DNA from: Chryseobacterium indologenes
GTDB lineage: Bacteria; Bacteroidota; Bacteroidia; Flavobacteriales; Weeksellaceae
Direction of reading: 5' to 3'
DNA: 64,000 nt
Assembly (NCBI RefSeq): GCF_018362995.1
Contig: NZ_CP074372.1
Location: 4,898,001 to 4,962,000, forward strand
How positions within the stretch are numbered: position 1 is the first letter of the stretch; every line of letters starts with the position of its first letter. Shown here one piece after another: positions 1 to 8,065 of the stretch. The notes beneath the pieces are model-generated. The model saw nothing but the letters and a program-made list of their open reading frames with translations, made no database searches and was not told the origin of the DNA. The position numbers and the translations under genes were made by a program.

Positions 1-1
1 C

Positions 2-517
2 ATTCGTTCTATTCCTATTGTGATGAAAGGAATGCTGAAGGTCATCAGGACTGAAGAAGACGGACGTGAAATTTTACTATACTACATCAAAGCGGGAGAA
101 AGCTGTATCATGTCTTTTCTTGGTGGAATGCATAACGAAAAAAGCATCGTAAAAGCCGAAATCGAAGAAGATGCGGAAATTCTTTTTTTACCGGTAGACA
201 AAGTATCTTTATTCATCAAAGAGCACCCGGAATGGTTAGACTATATCTTCAGATTGTATCATAAAAGGTTTGAAGAACTATTGGATATCATCAATGCGAT
301 TGCTTTCAAAAAAGTAGATCAAAGACTGCTGAATCTGCTGCAGAAAAAATCTGAACTTACCCACTCTGAAACCATCACTACAACTCATGAACAGCTTGCA
401 AATGAGCTGGGAACTGCAAGAGTAGTAGTCTCGAGGCTCCTCAAGCAACTGGAAGAAGACGGAAAAGTAAAGCTGGGCAGAAACAAAATTACCCTCCTGA
501 AAACCCTTAATTCATAA
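2..517 (+). CDS. Crp/Fnr family transcriptional regulator (5' truncated by window edge)
   Basis: The reading frame is open to the first bases of the window, so the N-terminus lies outside; the visible GTG/ATG near position 20 is internal. What remains is the second half of a cyclic-nucleotide-binding-like beta roll (GMLKVIRTEEDGREILLYY), the long dimerisation helix and a C-terminal HTH_Crp domain (THEQLANELGTARVVVSRLL). Crp/Fnr proteins bind palindromic operators as dimers. It is followed by a same-strand sulfur gene set, and an exact 24-bp repeat stands before two of the downstream units, so it is the obvious candidate regulator of them. The effector is unknown; I see no cysteine cluster for an Fe-S centre in the visible part. 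Family call firm, target inference moderate. Confidence 0.9.
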   Translation: MRSIPIVMKGMLKVIRTEEDGREILLYYIKAGESCIMSFLGGMHNEKSIVKAEIEEDAEILFLPVDKVSLFIKEHPEWLDYIFRLYHKRFEELLDIINAIAFKKVDQRLLNLLQKKSELTHSETITTTHEQLANELGTARVVVSRLLKQLEEDGKVKLGRNKITLLKTLNS

Positions 518-540
518 ACGATACCTCATTTTAATCAAGG

Positions 541-640
541 GCACTCACATTCCCCTCCTTTGGTGGGGTGGCGAAAATTCAGAGAATTTTTGACGGGGTG
601 GTCAACCTGTCATTGCGAACCAAAGGAGAACCAATCTCGG
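541..640. repeat. Dispersed intergenic repeat (CCCTCC...GGGGTGG type plus a GTCATT arm)
   Basis: The spacer holds a hairpin-prone segment (CCCTCCTTTGGTGGGGTGG, then GAATTTTTGACGGGGTGG) followed by a GTCATT-type segment similar to arms of other repeats in this window at 10397, 16172, 42680 and 48351. An open frame runs through it but shows no protein-like features. It looks like a REP-type intergenic element rather than a gene. Confidence 0.5.
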
Positions 641-695
641 GTAATTTTCTTGTGTTCTTTGTAAACATATTAGTGTTCATTCGTTTTAAACCTTC

Positions 696-744
696 CTTAT
701 GTAACAAAAGTAGCTGTAGCCTTCCTTTCACTTTCCCATTTTTG
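696..744 (+). promoter_or_regulatory. Candidate activator site plus promoter of the TauE/SafE gene
   Basis: Positions 696-719 are an exact copy of 1567-1590 (core TATGTAACAAAAGTAGCTG). Seventeen nucleotides downstream lies a -7-like box CATTTTTG (737-744), one mismatch from TAnnTTTG. The spacing is the same in the second copy. With a start site just after the box, the GTAAC-N4-GTAGC centre falls near -42, where Crp-type activators commonly bind. No good -33 box is visible, consistent with activator dependence. Confidence 0.6.
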
Positions 745-767
745 CATCAGAATATTTGAATAGTAAA

Positions 768-1562
768 ATGGAAATTATAGGGTATGCAGCAGCAGTTTTA
801 ATCGGGATTTCTCTCGGTTTGATCGGAGGTGGGGGAAGTATTCTCACCGTTCCGGTCCTTGTTTATCTCTTTGGTCTCGATGCCTTTCTGGCAACGGAAT
901 ATTCCCTTTTTATAGTGGGAATAAGCAGTCTTGTTGGATCTGTTTCGTATTTTAAAAAAGGGTTGGTCAATTTTAAGATGGCAATGATATTCGGAATTCC
1001 TTCTGTGCTTTCCATCTTTTTAACCAGAATATACCTTCTCCCTTTAATTCCGGAAGAGGTATTCAGAATACAGAACTTTACCATTACCAGAGACATTTTT
1101 TTATTATTGATTTTCGCAGGCCTGATGATTCTGGCTTCTTATAAAATGATAAAGGGCAATGCTTCAGAAAAACTTTCAGAAAGAGCTGCAGATAAGAATA
1201 ATACTTTGCTGGCTGCAGGACAGGGTTCTGTTGTGGGTGTTCTAACCGGATTGGTAGGAGCAGGAGGTGGTTTTATGATTATTCCGGCATTGGTTAACCT
1301 CTTAAAAATTCCCATGAAGATCGCGATAGGGACTTCTTTAGTCATTATCTCCTTCAATTCTTTGATAGGCTTTTTTTCTTCTGCAAATCACGTAAAAATA
1401 GAGTGGAAACTATTGATTTCTATCGCGACAATTGCTGTTGCAGGAATTATAATAGGTTCACAGCTATCAAAAAAGATAGATGGAAAAAAACTAAAACCGG
1501 CATTCGGATGGTTTATCCTGATCATGGGTATTTACATTATTACCAAAGAAATATTTCTTTAA
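768..1562 (+). CDS. TauE/SafE family sulfite/sulfur-anion exporter
   Basis: A 264-residue polytopic inner-membrane protein with the two-halved TauE/SafE pattern: GLIGGGGSILTVPVL in the first half and GLVGAGGGFMIIPALV in the second, about eight hydrophobic segments in all. Family members export sulfite, sulfoacetate or related anions. The frame could open at a TTG at 756, but the ATG at 768 fits homologue starts and lies downstream of the proposed start site. It is followed by a persulfide dioxygenase/rhodanese gene that has its own copy of the same regulatory repeat, so it probably removes the sulfite made there. Substrate is inferred from context. Confidence 0.88.
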   Translation: MEIIGYAAAVLIGISLGLIGGGGSILTVPVLVYLFGLDAFLATEYSLFIVGISSLVGSVSYFKKGLVNFKMAMIFGIPSVLSIFLTRIYLLPLIPEEVFRIQNFTITRDIFLLLIFAGLMILASYKMIKGNASEKLSERAADKNNTLLAAGQGSVVGVLTGLVGAGGGFMIIPALVNLLKIPMKIAIGTSLVIISFNSLIGFFSSANHVKIEWKLLISIATIAVAGIIIGSQLSKKIDGKKLKPAFGWFILIMGIYIITKEIFL

Positions 1563-1566
1563 ATCT

Positions 1567-1615
1567 CTTATGTAACAAAAGTAGCTGTAGAGGAAAAAAG
1601 AAAGCGGGAGATTTG
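1567..1615 (+). promoter_or_regulatory. Second copy of the 24-bp repeat plus promoter for the MBL-rhodanese gene
   Basis: Positions 1567-1590 repeat 696-719 exactly. The -7-like box GAGATTTG (1608-1615) sits 17 nt downstream, the same distance as in the first copy. The sequence between repeat and box is unrelated in the two copies, so the repeat and its phasing to the promoter appear to be what is conserved. Confidence 0.6.
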
Positions 1616-1646
1616 TATCAGATAACAACATCAAAAAATAGAGACA

Positions 1647-3068
1647 ATGAAAATAAAACAGATTTATACAGGATGCCTGGCACAGGGAGCTTATTATATT
1701 ACTTCAGCAGGTGAGGCGGCAATTATCGATCCTTTAAGAGAGACACAACCTTATATCAACAGACTGAAGGAAGATGGAGTAGAATTGAAATATATTTTTG
1801 AAACCCATTTTCATGCTGATTTTGTCAGCGGACACCTTGATTTAAGCAATAAAACCGGAGCTCCGATTGTGTATGGCCCAACTGCAAAACCAGAGTTTGA
1901 GGCTATCATTTCAGAAGATCATCAGATATTTGAAATAGGAGATATTACAATCAAGGTTCTTCATACACCAGGGCATACTCTTGAGAGCTCATGTTATTTG
2001 TTGATAGATGAAAATGGAGATGAAAAAGTATTATTTAGCGGAGACACTTTATTCCTGGGAGATGTAGGCCGTCCGGATCTTGCACAGAAAGGAGCGAATA
2101 TGACTCAGGAAGAACTGGCAGGACTTTTATATGACAGTTTGTATCATAAAATTTTGCCTTTGGATGATGATATTACGGTATATCCTGCTCATGGAGCTGG
2201 TTCAGCCTGCGGTAAAAATATGCAGAAAAAAACGGTAGATACACTGGGAAACCAGAAAAAGACCAATTATGCTTTGAATCAAAAGGACAGACAGAGTTTT
2301 ATAAAAGAAGTAACAGATGGACTTTTGCCTCCTCCTGCTTATTTTGGAATGAATGTTATGATGAATAAAAAAGGATACAGCAGTTTTGATGAAGTTCTTT
2401 CAAAAGGATTGCATGCACTGGCTCCGGAACAGTTTGAGGAAATTGCTGAAGCTTCAGGAGCTCTGATTTTAGACGTGAGAGACAATCATGAATTTGCCAA
2501 AGGTTTTATCCCGCAGTCGGTCAATATAGGACTGGACGGTGATTTTGCCCCTTGGGTAGGTGCTTTAATTGCTGATGTGAACCAACCTATTCTTCTGGTA
2601 ACGGGAAAAGGAACCGAAGAAGAAGCCGTAACGAGATTAAGCAGAGTAGGGTTCGATCATATTTTAGGATTTTTGAATGGAGGTTTTAAAGCCTGGGAAA
2701 AGAGCGGAAAAGAAACTGATTTTGTCAACCGTATCTCTGCAGAACAGTTTGAAACCGAGGTAAAAGAAAAAGAAGCAAAAATCATTGATATAAGGAGAGA
2801 AAGTGAATATAATGCTGAACACATTCATGAAGCTTACAGCATGCCTTTAGCGTATATTAATGAATGGATTAATCGCTTACAGCTTGAAGAACACTTTTAT
2901 ATGCATTGCGGAAGCGGATATAGAAGTACAATGGCTGCAAGTATCCTTCAGGCAAGAGGGTATAGGAATTTCACAGAAATTGAAGGAGGTTTTAAAGCTA
3001 TTTCATTGACAAGTATTCCTAAAAGCGACTTTGTGTGTCAAACTAAAATTTTAAATAAATTAGATTAA
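1647..3068 (+). CDS. MBL-fold persulfide dioxygenase-like / double rhodanese fusion protein
   Basis: This 473-residue cytoplasmic protein has an N-terminal metallo-beta-lactamase domain (about 1-230) with THFHADF (H54, H56, D58), the later His of HTPGHT and the Asp of FSGDTLFLGDVGRPD, as in ETHE1/CstB-type non-heme iron persulfide dioxygenases. The residue after D58 is Phe where two-metal hydrolases have His, fitting a single iron site. Two rhodanese domains follow. The first (about 260-355) has TGKG where the catalytic Cys loop should be, so it looks inactive; the second (about 365-450) keeps the loop HCGSGYRS with Cys421. Expected chemistry is oxidation of persulfide to sulfite coupled to sulfurtransfer. 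It heads an operon with two YeeE/YedE genes. Confidence 0.9.
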   Translation: MKIKQIYTGCLAQGAYYITSAGEAAIIDPLRETQPYINRLKEDGVELKYIFETHFHADFVSGHLDLSNKTGAPIVYGPTAKPEFEAIISEDHQIFEIGDITIKVLHTPGHTLESSCYLLIDENGDEKVLFSGDTLFLGDVGRPDLAQKGANMTQEELAGLLYDSLYHKILPLDDDITVYPAHGAGSACGKNMQKKTVDTLGNQKKTNYALNQKDRQSFIKEVTDGLLPPPAYFGMNVMMNKKGYSSFDEVLSKGLHALAPEQFEEIAEASGALILDVRDNHEFAKGFIPQSVNIGLDGDFAPWVGALIADVNQPILLVTGKGTEEEAVTRLSRVGFDHILGFLNGGFKAWEKSGKETDFVNRISAEQFETEVKEKEAKIIDIRRESEYNAEHIHEAYSMPLAYINEWINRLQLEEHFYMHCGSGYRSTMAASILQARGYRNFTEIEGGFKAISLTSIPKSDFVCQTKILNKLD

Positions 3069-3077
3069 AAAAAAGAA

Positions 3078-3641
3078 ATGTTGGAGATTATAAAAGAACC
3101 GTGGCCATGGTATATTGCAGGTCCATTGATTGGCCTTACCGTTCCCGCCTTATTGTTGATGGGAAATAAATCCTTTGGAATCAGTTCCTCGCTTAGGCAT
3201 ATCTGCGCAGCCTGTATACCCGCCAATGTGAATTTTTTCAAATACGACTGGAAAAAAGAATCCTGGAATTTATTCTTTGTAGCTGGAATTTTCTTCGGAG
3301 GAATGATTGCTGCCCATTTTTTGGTTAATCCAAATGAAATAACAGTAAATCCCGATCTGAAAACGGAACTGGCAGGCTATGGAATTACAGATTACAGCAA
3401 TCTGGTCCCGGGACAGCTCATGAACTTTGAAAGTTTGTTAACCTTGAGAGGATTTATCACAATGGTTGTCGGTGGTTTTTTAGTAGGTTTCGGAACAAGA
3501 TACGCAGGAGGATGTACCAGCGGACATGCTATCATGGGACTTTCCAATTTGCAGTGGCCTTCTTTAGTGGCAACAATCTGCTTTATGATAGGTGGCTTTT
3601 TAATGGCCAATCTTATTCTGCCTGTGATCCTTTCCCTGTAG
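3078..3641 (+). CDS. YeeE/YedE family sulfur transporter, first half
   Basis: A 187-residue membrane protein with about five hydrophobic segments and the family motif GGCTSGHAIMGLSN near residue 150. The conserved Cys in this motif binds thiosulfate or persulfide-like sulfur in TsuA/YeeE. The protein is about half the length of single-chain YeeE; the next gene encodes the other half, as in PmpA/PmpB-type split transporters. It starts 9 nt after the dioxygenase stop, so it is in the same operon. A second conserved Cys pair (CAACIPAN) lies near residues 41-44. Confidence 0.85.
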   Translation: MLEIIKEPWPWYIAGPLIGLTVPALLLMGNKSFGISSSLRHICAACIPANVNFFKYDWKKESWNLFFVAGIFFGGMIAAHFLVNPNEITVNPDLKTELAGYGITDYSNLVPGQLMNFESLLTLRGFITMVVGGFLVGFGTRYAGGCTSGHAIMGLSNLQWPSLVATICFMIGGFLMANLILPVILSL

Positions 3642-3665
3642 GTATAATTAAAAAAAGAATTTAAA

Positions 3666-4154
3666 ATGATAAAAGAAAAAGAACAGGATATACGTCATCA
3701 GGATGCTGTTTGTGTAAACGAAAGTACACTTACTTACCGATGGTATCACAACCTGAAGTACCTTGCTGCAGGAATTATTTTTGGGATTATATTTGTGAAA
3801 GCAGAAGTGATCAGCTGGTTCAGAATACAGGAAATGTTCCGTCTGCAGTCTTTCCATATGTACGGAATCATTGGGAGTGCCGTGTTGGTGGGAATGATTT
3901 CTGTGTGGCTCATCAAAAAATTCAATATCAAGACAATATATGGTAAACCTATTACCCTGACACCTAAAAAGTTCAATAAAGGTCAGATTTATGGAGGATT
4001 GATATTCGGTTTTGGCTGGGCCATTACCGGAGCCTGCCCGGGGCCTCTTTTTGCTCAGATCGGAACAGGAGCTTTGGCAGTATCTGTTACCCTGTTGAGT
4101 GCAATTGCCGGAACATGGGTATATGGATATTTCAGAGATCAATTACCCCATTAA
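3666..4154 (+). CDS. YeeE/YedE family sulfur transporter, second half (DUF6691-like)
   Basis: A 162-residue membrane protein, the partner of the preceding gene. A hydrophilic N-terminus of about 25 residues precedes four or so hydrophobic segments; the motif GACPGPLFAQIGTGA carries the conserved Cys that faces the one in the first half. Start ATG at 3666 is 24 nt after the previous stop. The two proteins would form a sulfur-compound channel feeding the persulfide dioxygenase or a sulfurtransferase. The direction and the species moved are not shown by sequence. Confidence 0.85.
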   Translation: MIKEKEQDIRHQDAVCVNESTLTYRWYHNLKYLAAGIIFGIIFVKAEVISWFRIQEMFRLQSFHMYGIIGSAVLVGMISVWLIKKFNIKTIYGKPITLTPKKFNKGQIYGGLIFGFGWAITGACPGPLFAQIGTGALAVSVTLLSAIAGTWVYGYFRDQLPH

Positions 4155-4160
4155 TACCTT

Positions 4161-4196
4161 AAAAAAGACTGTAGAAAATAACCTGCAGTCTTTTTT
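4161..4196. terminator. Bidirectional terminator between the sulfur operon and the efflux cassette
   Basis: A stem AAAAAAGACTG ... (G)CAGTCTTTTTT with a 12-13 nt loop has an A-run before it and a T-run after it, so it can stop both the plus-strand sulfur operon and the minus-strand TolC gene that ends at 4207. Confidence 0.8.
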
Positions 4197-4206
4197 ATGT
4201 ATAAAA

Positions 4207-5607
4207 TTATGAGTAAATGAAGTTCTCCGCTCCTAAAGCCATATAAAGATTAATACGCTCTATTCTGTACTGAAGTTCCAGACTGATGAGGTTCATTTCA
4301 TTTTTAAGGAGATCTCTTTGCTTACGGATCAGTATAAAGCTGTTGTTGGTACCTACTTTTATTTGTTTTTCGGTGAGGGTAATATTTTTTTTCATTTCAT
4401 TGACAGCATTGGTAGTATAGGTCATCTGCTTTTCAATGGAACGAAGATTGGCTAAAGAAGATTCCACTTCGTTCAAAGCATTCAGGACAGCTTTTGAATA
4501 TTCTTCAACAACCTGTTTCTGCTGGGAATTTTTAATCTCTACATTCTTTTTTAACTTTCCGCTATTGAATAAAGGAGAAACTAATCCTCCGCCCACTTTT
4601 AATAACGGATTGGAAAATAAAGAATTGATAGATTCCACATTACTTCCGGCAGAGCCAAGAGAGGTGCTTATACTCAATGAAGGAAGTCTTGCTGCTTTTG
4701 CCTGCTGTACTTCGTAAAAAGCCTTTTCAATCTGAAAATGATTAGCCTGTATGTCTGATCTGTTCTCTAAAAGCTCAAGCGGAAAAGATTCAGGAATACC
4801 GGTGGTTACAGCATTAAAAAAATTCTGAGTGGCCAGTTTTCCTTCCGGATATTTTCCGGTGAGCAGTTCCAGAGATCTTCTGGATTGTGTATTCGCGTTT
4901 TTTACTTTTTCCAGATAACCTTGCAGAGAAATAATCTCTGCTGTTATATTGGAAATATCTAAGGCATTTGCCGTTCCAACTTTCTTTTGAATGATGTACA
5001 GCTTTTCCAGGTCTTTAGACTTCTGAATATAACTTTCAATTTTATCTTCCTGAATATTTCCCGCAATATTCAGGAAATAAGCCTTAGCAATCATCCCTGC
5101 AATAGATTGGTGAAGCAAGGTATTCTGATGTTTTGCAGAAAAATAATTGCTGGTGCTTGCCATCTGTGAAGATTTATTTTTCCCCCAAAGGTCAATCTCC
5201 CAATTGGCTTTTAATGCCAGACGCCGGATCTGAGTATCACTCACTAAATTATTGGAAGTATTGGCTACTGCACTTACACTCGGATAAAGATCACTTCCTG
5301 CAATTTCCATGGCCAGCTCAACCTGATTCAGTTTTTCCTTCGCAATAATAAGATCAGCATTATAAAGCATTCCTTCATTGATCAACGCTTCCAGCTGAGG
5401 AGTTTTAAGATCATTGATCCAGTCATAGGAAACCGATCTTGAGTTTGCTTTTCTGTCGAAAATCCATTCATCCGGAATTTCTATATGAGAAGCAATCTCA
5501 CTCTTTTCTTTAAGTTCGTTTATATTTTCCTTAGTGGGCTCTTTATAACCGATGCATGAACTTAAACTTACGGAAAGTACACTCAATAAAATTAATTTTT
5601 TGTACAT
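4207..5607 (-). CDS. TolC/NodT-family outer-membrane efflux lipoprotein
   Basis: A 466-residue protein with a lipoprotein signal (LSVLSVSLSSC, acylated Cys near 18) and two repeats of the outer-membrane efflux (OEP) fold: alternating long amphipathic helices with segments such as LNQVELAMEIAGSDLYPSVS and its counterpart FYEVQQAKAARLPSLSIS. Such proteins form the outer-membrane tunnel of tripartite exporters. It is the last gene of a minus-strand set DUF3302-HlyD-TolC and begins 1 nt after the HlyD stop. No inner-membrane pump gene is present in the cluster, so its substrate cannot be read off. Confidence 0.9.
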   Translation of the reverse strand: MYKKLILLSVLSVSLSSCIGYKEPTKENINELKEKSEIASHIEIPDEWIFDRKANSRSVSYDWINDLKTPQLEALINEGMLYNADLIIAKEKLNQVELAMEIAGSDLYPSVSAVANTSNNLVSDTQIRRLALKANWEIDLWGKNKSSQMASTSNYFSAKHQNTLLHQSIAGMIAKAYFLNIAGNIQEDKIESYIQKSKDLEKLYIIQKKVGTANALDISNITAEIISLQGYLEKVKNANTQSRRSLELLTGKYPEGKLATQNFFNAVTTGIPESFPLELLENRSDIQANHFQIEKAFYEVQQAKAARLPSLSISTSLGSAGSNVESINSLFSNPLLKVGGGLVSPLFNSGKLKKNVEIKNSQQKQVVEEYSKAVLNALNEVESSLANLRSIEKQMTYTTNAVNEMKKNITLTEKQIKVGTNNSFILIRKQRDLLKNEMNLISLELQYRIERINLYMALGAENFIYS

Positions 5608-5608
5608 G

Positions 5609-6766
5609 TTAATGAAGTTTAGGAATCAGATAATTGACTTTACTGCTTACACGTACCATTACTTTTCGGATCAAATGAAGCGGTTTGATATAGTCAGAAT
5701 AAATGACAGCTGTTCCTCTTGCCCCAACGGTGAGCTGTTTCTGATTGTCTTCCAATACAAACTTGGCAATAAGTTTTCCATCAGTTTCTGGCAATTGTCT
5801 TGCCGTATCAGGAAGTCCGGCCGTAGACCCGTTTCCTCCAAGCATTCCTCCGGCATTATTCATAATTCCCTGGCTGGTAGCATCAATTACATATTCAAGT
5901 CTGGCTTTCACAACTTTTCCCGGTTCTGTTTTAAGAGCTAATTCAACTTCATTACCTTTTTTTACGGTTTCCAGTTCATTCTGTGCAAAGAATCCAATCA
6001 CAGACTGCTGCTTCTGAATCAGCACGAAAGCAGATTTAAAAGGTGCCATGATCGCTCCTTCATTCAGCTGAACATTGGGAATCACTCCATCAGTAGGAGC
6101 AAGAACAACGGTTTGAGAGAGGTTCCATTTTGCCTGATCCAGCTTTGCCTGAATTTCAGACACTGATGAATTTTCTCCATCATAAGAAGCACTGGATTTG
6201 GTTTCCAAAGATTGTTGCTGTGACTGCGCAGCACTGATTCTTGACTGCAAATCCTGTACATTGGTAATTGCCTGTTCGAGATCAAATTTATTAGCAGCTC
6301 CGGCTTCCACCAATTCTTTGTACTGAGCCGCTCTTTTATTAGCCAGATCCAGCTGTGACTGCAACCCTGCAATATTTTTTCTGGAAGCTGAGATGTCCGT
6401 ATTATAAGAGCTTACAGTAGCTTTCATATTGCTTAGTTTGGCCTCCAAAGATTTTATTTCCTGTACATAAGGCTCTCTGTCCAGTACAAATAAGGTATCT
6501 CCTTTCTTTACTTCCTGATTGGTCGTTACATATACCTTTTTCACTTTTCCTAAAACCTGCGTGGTAATATCCACACTTCTGTTTCCTACCTTTACATCAG
6601 AAGTAATAGGGCAGTAGTAATTTAAACTTAATATCAAAGCAATAGATCCGAAGATAGGCAGTGAGTATACTACCACCTGTGTGGTAAAGGTCCAGGGGAT
6701 TAGTTTTAATTTTTTAATAAGGAGCCAGCATATTCCGGCATATATTGCGACTAGTAATTCAAGCAT
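5609..6766 (-). CDS. HlyD-family membrane fusion protein (YiaV/EmrA-like)
   Basis: This 385-residue periplasmic adaptor has two N-terminal hydrophobic segments (about 1-20 and 28-50), then a biotinyl-lipoyl half (GKVKKVYVTTNQEVKKGDTLFVLD), a long coiled-coil hairpin (about 110-200) and the second lipoyl half (VLAPTDGVIPNVQLNEGAIM), ending in a beta-barrel domain. The double N-terminal membrane segment and the adjacent DUF3302 gene match the E. coli yiaV-yiaW arrangement. It links an inner-membrane partner to the TolC protein encoded next. Transported compound unknown. Confidence 0.88.
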   Translation of the reverse strand: MLELLVAIYAGICWLLIKKLKLIPWTFTTQVVVYSLPIFGSIALILSLNYYCPITSDVKVGNRSVDITTQVLGKVKKVYVTTNQEVKKGDTLFVLDREPYVQEIKSLEAKLSNMKATVSSYNTDISASRKNIAGLQSQLDLANKRAAQYKELVEAGAANKFDLEQAITNVQDLQSRISAAQSQQQSLETKSSASYDGENSSVSEIQAKLDQAKWNLSQTVVLAPTDGVIPNVQLNEGAIMAPFKSAFVLIQKQQSVIGFFAQNELETVKKGNEVELALKTEPGKVVKARLEYVIDATSQGIMNNAGGMLGGNGSTAGLPDTARQLPETDGKLIAKFVLEDNQKQLTVGARGTAVIYSDYIKPLHLIRKVMVRVSSKVNYLIPKLH

Positions 6767-6771
6767 GTTTG

Positions 6772-7128
6772 TTAATTTTCGAGGGTTTTCAATTCTTCTT
6801 CCGTGATTTCTGTGTCTTCTTCAGGGGCATTCTGGTTACCATAATCGTAGTTGGCCCAGATTAAAGCAACCGGCCATAAAAGGCCTCCAAAAACAAGGGA
6901 AAGGAGGCACATACTTTTTATGGCGTTCAGTTGAGGATGTTTCTTTTTTTCTGCTACTTTTTCCGGATAAATATGAACTTTCCAGAAGAGATAAATGCCT
7001 GCAAGAGGTAAAACAAGTAAAATTAACCATGAAGCAGCATTCGCTATATTGTCTTCTAAATTGCCTGTTGATGCCTGAACAAAATTGCATGATAACAGCA
7101 GGCAAAGAAGTAAGAGTATTCTTTGCAT
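6772..7128 (-). CDS. DUF3302 membrane protein (YiaW-like)
   Basis: A 118-residue protein with a cleavable-looking N-terminal signal (LLLLCLLLSCNFVQAS), two further transmembrane segments (SWLILLVLPLAGIYLFW and LLSLVFGGLLWPVALIW) and an acidic C-terminal tail. The order and spacing (PEKVAEKKKHPQLNAIKSMCLLSLVFGGLLWP) fit DUF3302, whose members are encoded next to YiaV-type HlyD proteins. It lies 5 nt upstream of the HlyD start, so the two are co-transcribed. It may act as the inner-membrane anchor of the complex; that is inference. Confidence 0.8.
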   Translation of the reverse strand: MQRILLLLCLLLSCNFVQASTGNLEDNIANAASWLILLVLPLAGIYLFWKVHIYPEKVAEKKKHPQLNAIKSMCLLSLVFGGLLWPVALIWANYDYGNQNAPEEDTEITEEELKTLEN

Positions 7129-7350
7129 AAAATAATTGTATAAGGTAATAATGAAATGTAAACAAGGTGGTAACCGGCTGTCAGTAATTATATGCCTGGT
7201 TACTGTGAATCTTAAGGAAGATTAAAGATGATTCAATAATAAGGTGTCTTTTTAGATGATATTTTTCTCATTTTGCTTTTAATTGTTTGGGTAACAGTGT
7301 TTTCAGTAAGCAAAAATAGAATGAATAAAGTGAGAAAAAGTATTCCTAAG

Positions 7351-7956
7351 TTATTTTTTTCTTTCGTTCCTTTTTTTATGGATGCGGGCTGTCATCCTCG
7401 AGAGAGAGTTGGGAGTAATGCCCAGAAAATTGGCAATATACTTTCTGTTGGCGTTCTGCGAAGTAAAAGGACGGGTTTCCAGGAACTCTTCGTATCGAGA
7501 GTGCGGAGAAGTAGAGCAAAACTGTTCTGTACGTACTTTTAATGTGCTGATAATCTGTTTTAAAGATTTGAGATACACATTGTAAATACCTCTGTGCTGA
7601 AAAGCGGCTTCTTCAAATTCACTCTTGTTGAACAGGAAAATCTGGCTTTCCAGTACGGCTTCTATCGTGTATTTTCCTTCGTTTTCATTAGCATAAGATT
7701 CCGGACTTTCCATAATGACGGCTTCCTTTTCAGAAGGGAGAAAAAGATTGCTTTCAACCCCGTTTTCATCATCAAAGAAAAACCTTAATAATCCATGGGA
7801 AAGAATGAACAGTTGATTAAAAGACTTACCGGGTTCTACCAGTTTTTCTTTTCTTCTAAGGAGTTTTGGGGTACTGATATTGACCAAAATAGTAATTTCC
7901 TCATCAGAGAGTTCCTGAAAGAAAGAGATATTTCTGAAAGTTTTAAATGAGTCCAT
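7351..7956 (-). CDS. Crp/Fnr family transcriptional regulator
   Basis: The protein begins at MDSFKTFRNISFF (201 residues); the frame is open 14 codons further upstream, but that extension is hydrophobic and unlike homologues. An N-terminal cyclic-nucleotide-binding-like beta roll (about 10-120) is followed by a dimerisation helix and a C-terminal HTH (NRKYIANFLGITPNSLSRMTARI). This is the small Bacteroidota type, often lacking recognisable cAMP-binding residues. It is upstream of the efflux cassette on the same strand, separated by 222 nt, so it could regulate it, and divergent from the glycosylasparaginase gene. Confidence 0.88.
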   Translation of the reverse strand: MDSFKTFRNISFFQELSDEEITILVNISTPKLLRRKEKLVEPGKSFNQLFILSHGLLRFFFDDENGVESNLFLPSEKEAVIMESPESYANENEGKYTIEAVLESQIFLFNKSEFEEAAFQHRGIYNVYLKSLKQIISTLKVRTEQFCSTSPHSRYEEFLETRPFTSQNANRKYIANFLGITPNSLSRMTARIHKKRNERKK

Positions 7957-8065
7957 TACAGCAGTAAAGATAAATAAAAATAATACACAGATATTCATTG
8001 AGCAGCCATGAGGATTTCATGGAAGTTTTTTTTAGATTTGTGAGCATTATACAATTTGAGATACC

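Noticed and set aside
568..759. 63-codon frame on the plus strand in the spacer before the TauE/SafE gene
   Set aside because: It runs through a REP-like repeat and the operator/promoter region, and its translation has no protein-like pattern.
3648..4142. 164-codon frame on the minus strand opposite the second YeeE/YedE gene
   Set aside because: It is antisense to a gene with clear family motifs, and shows no motif or signal of its own.
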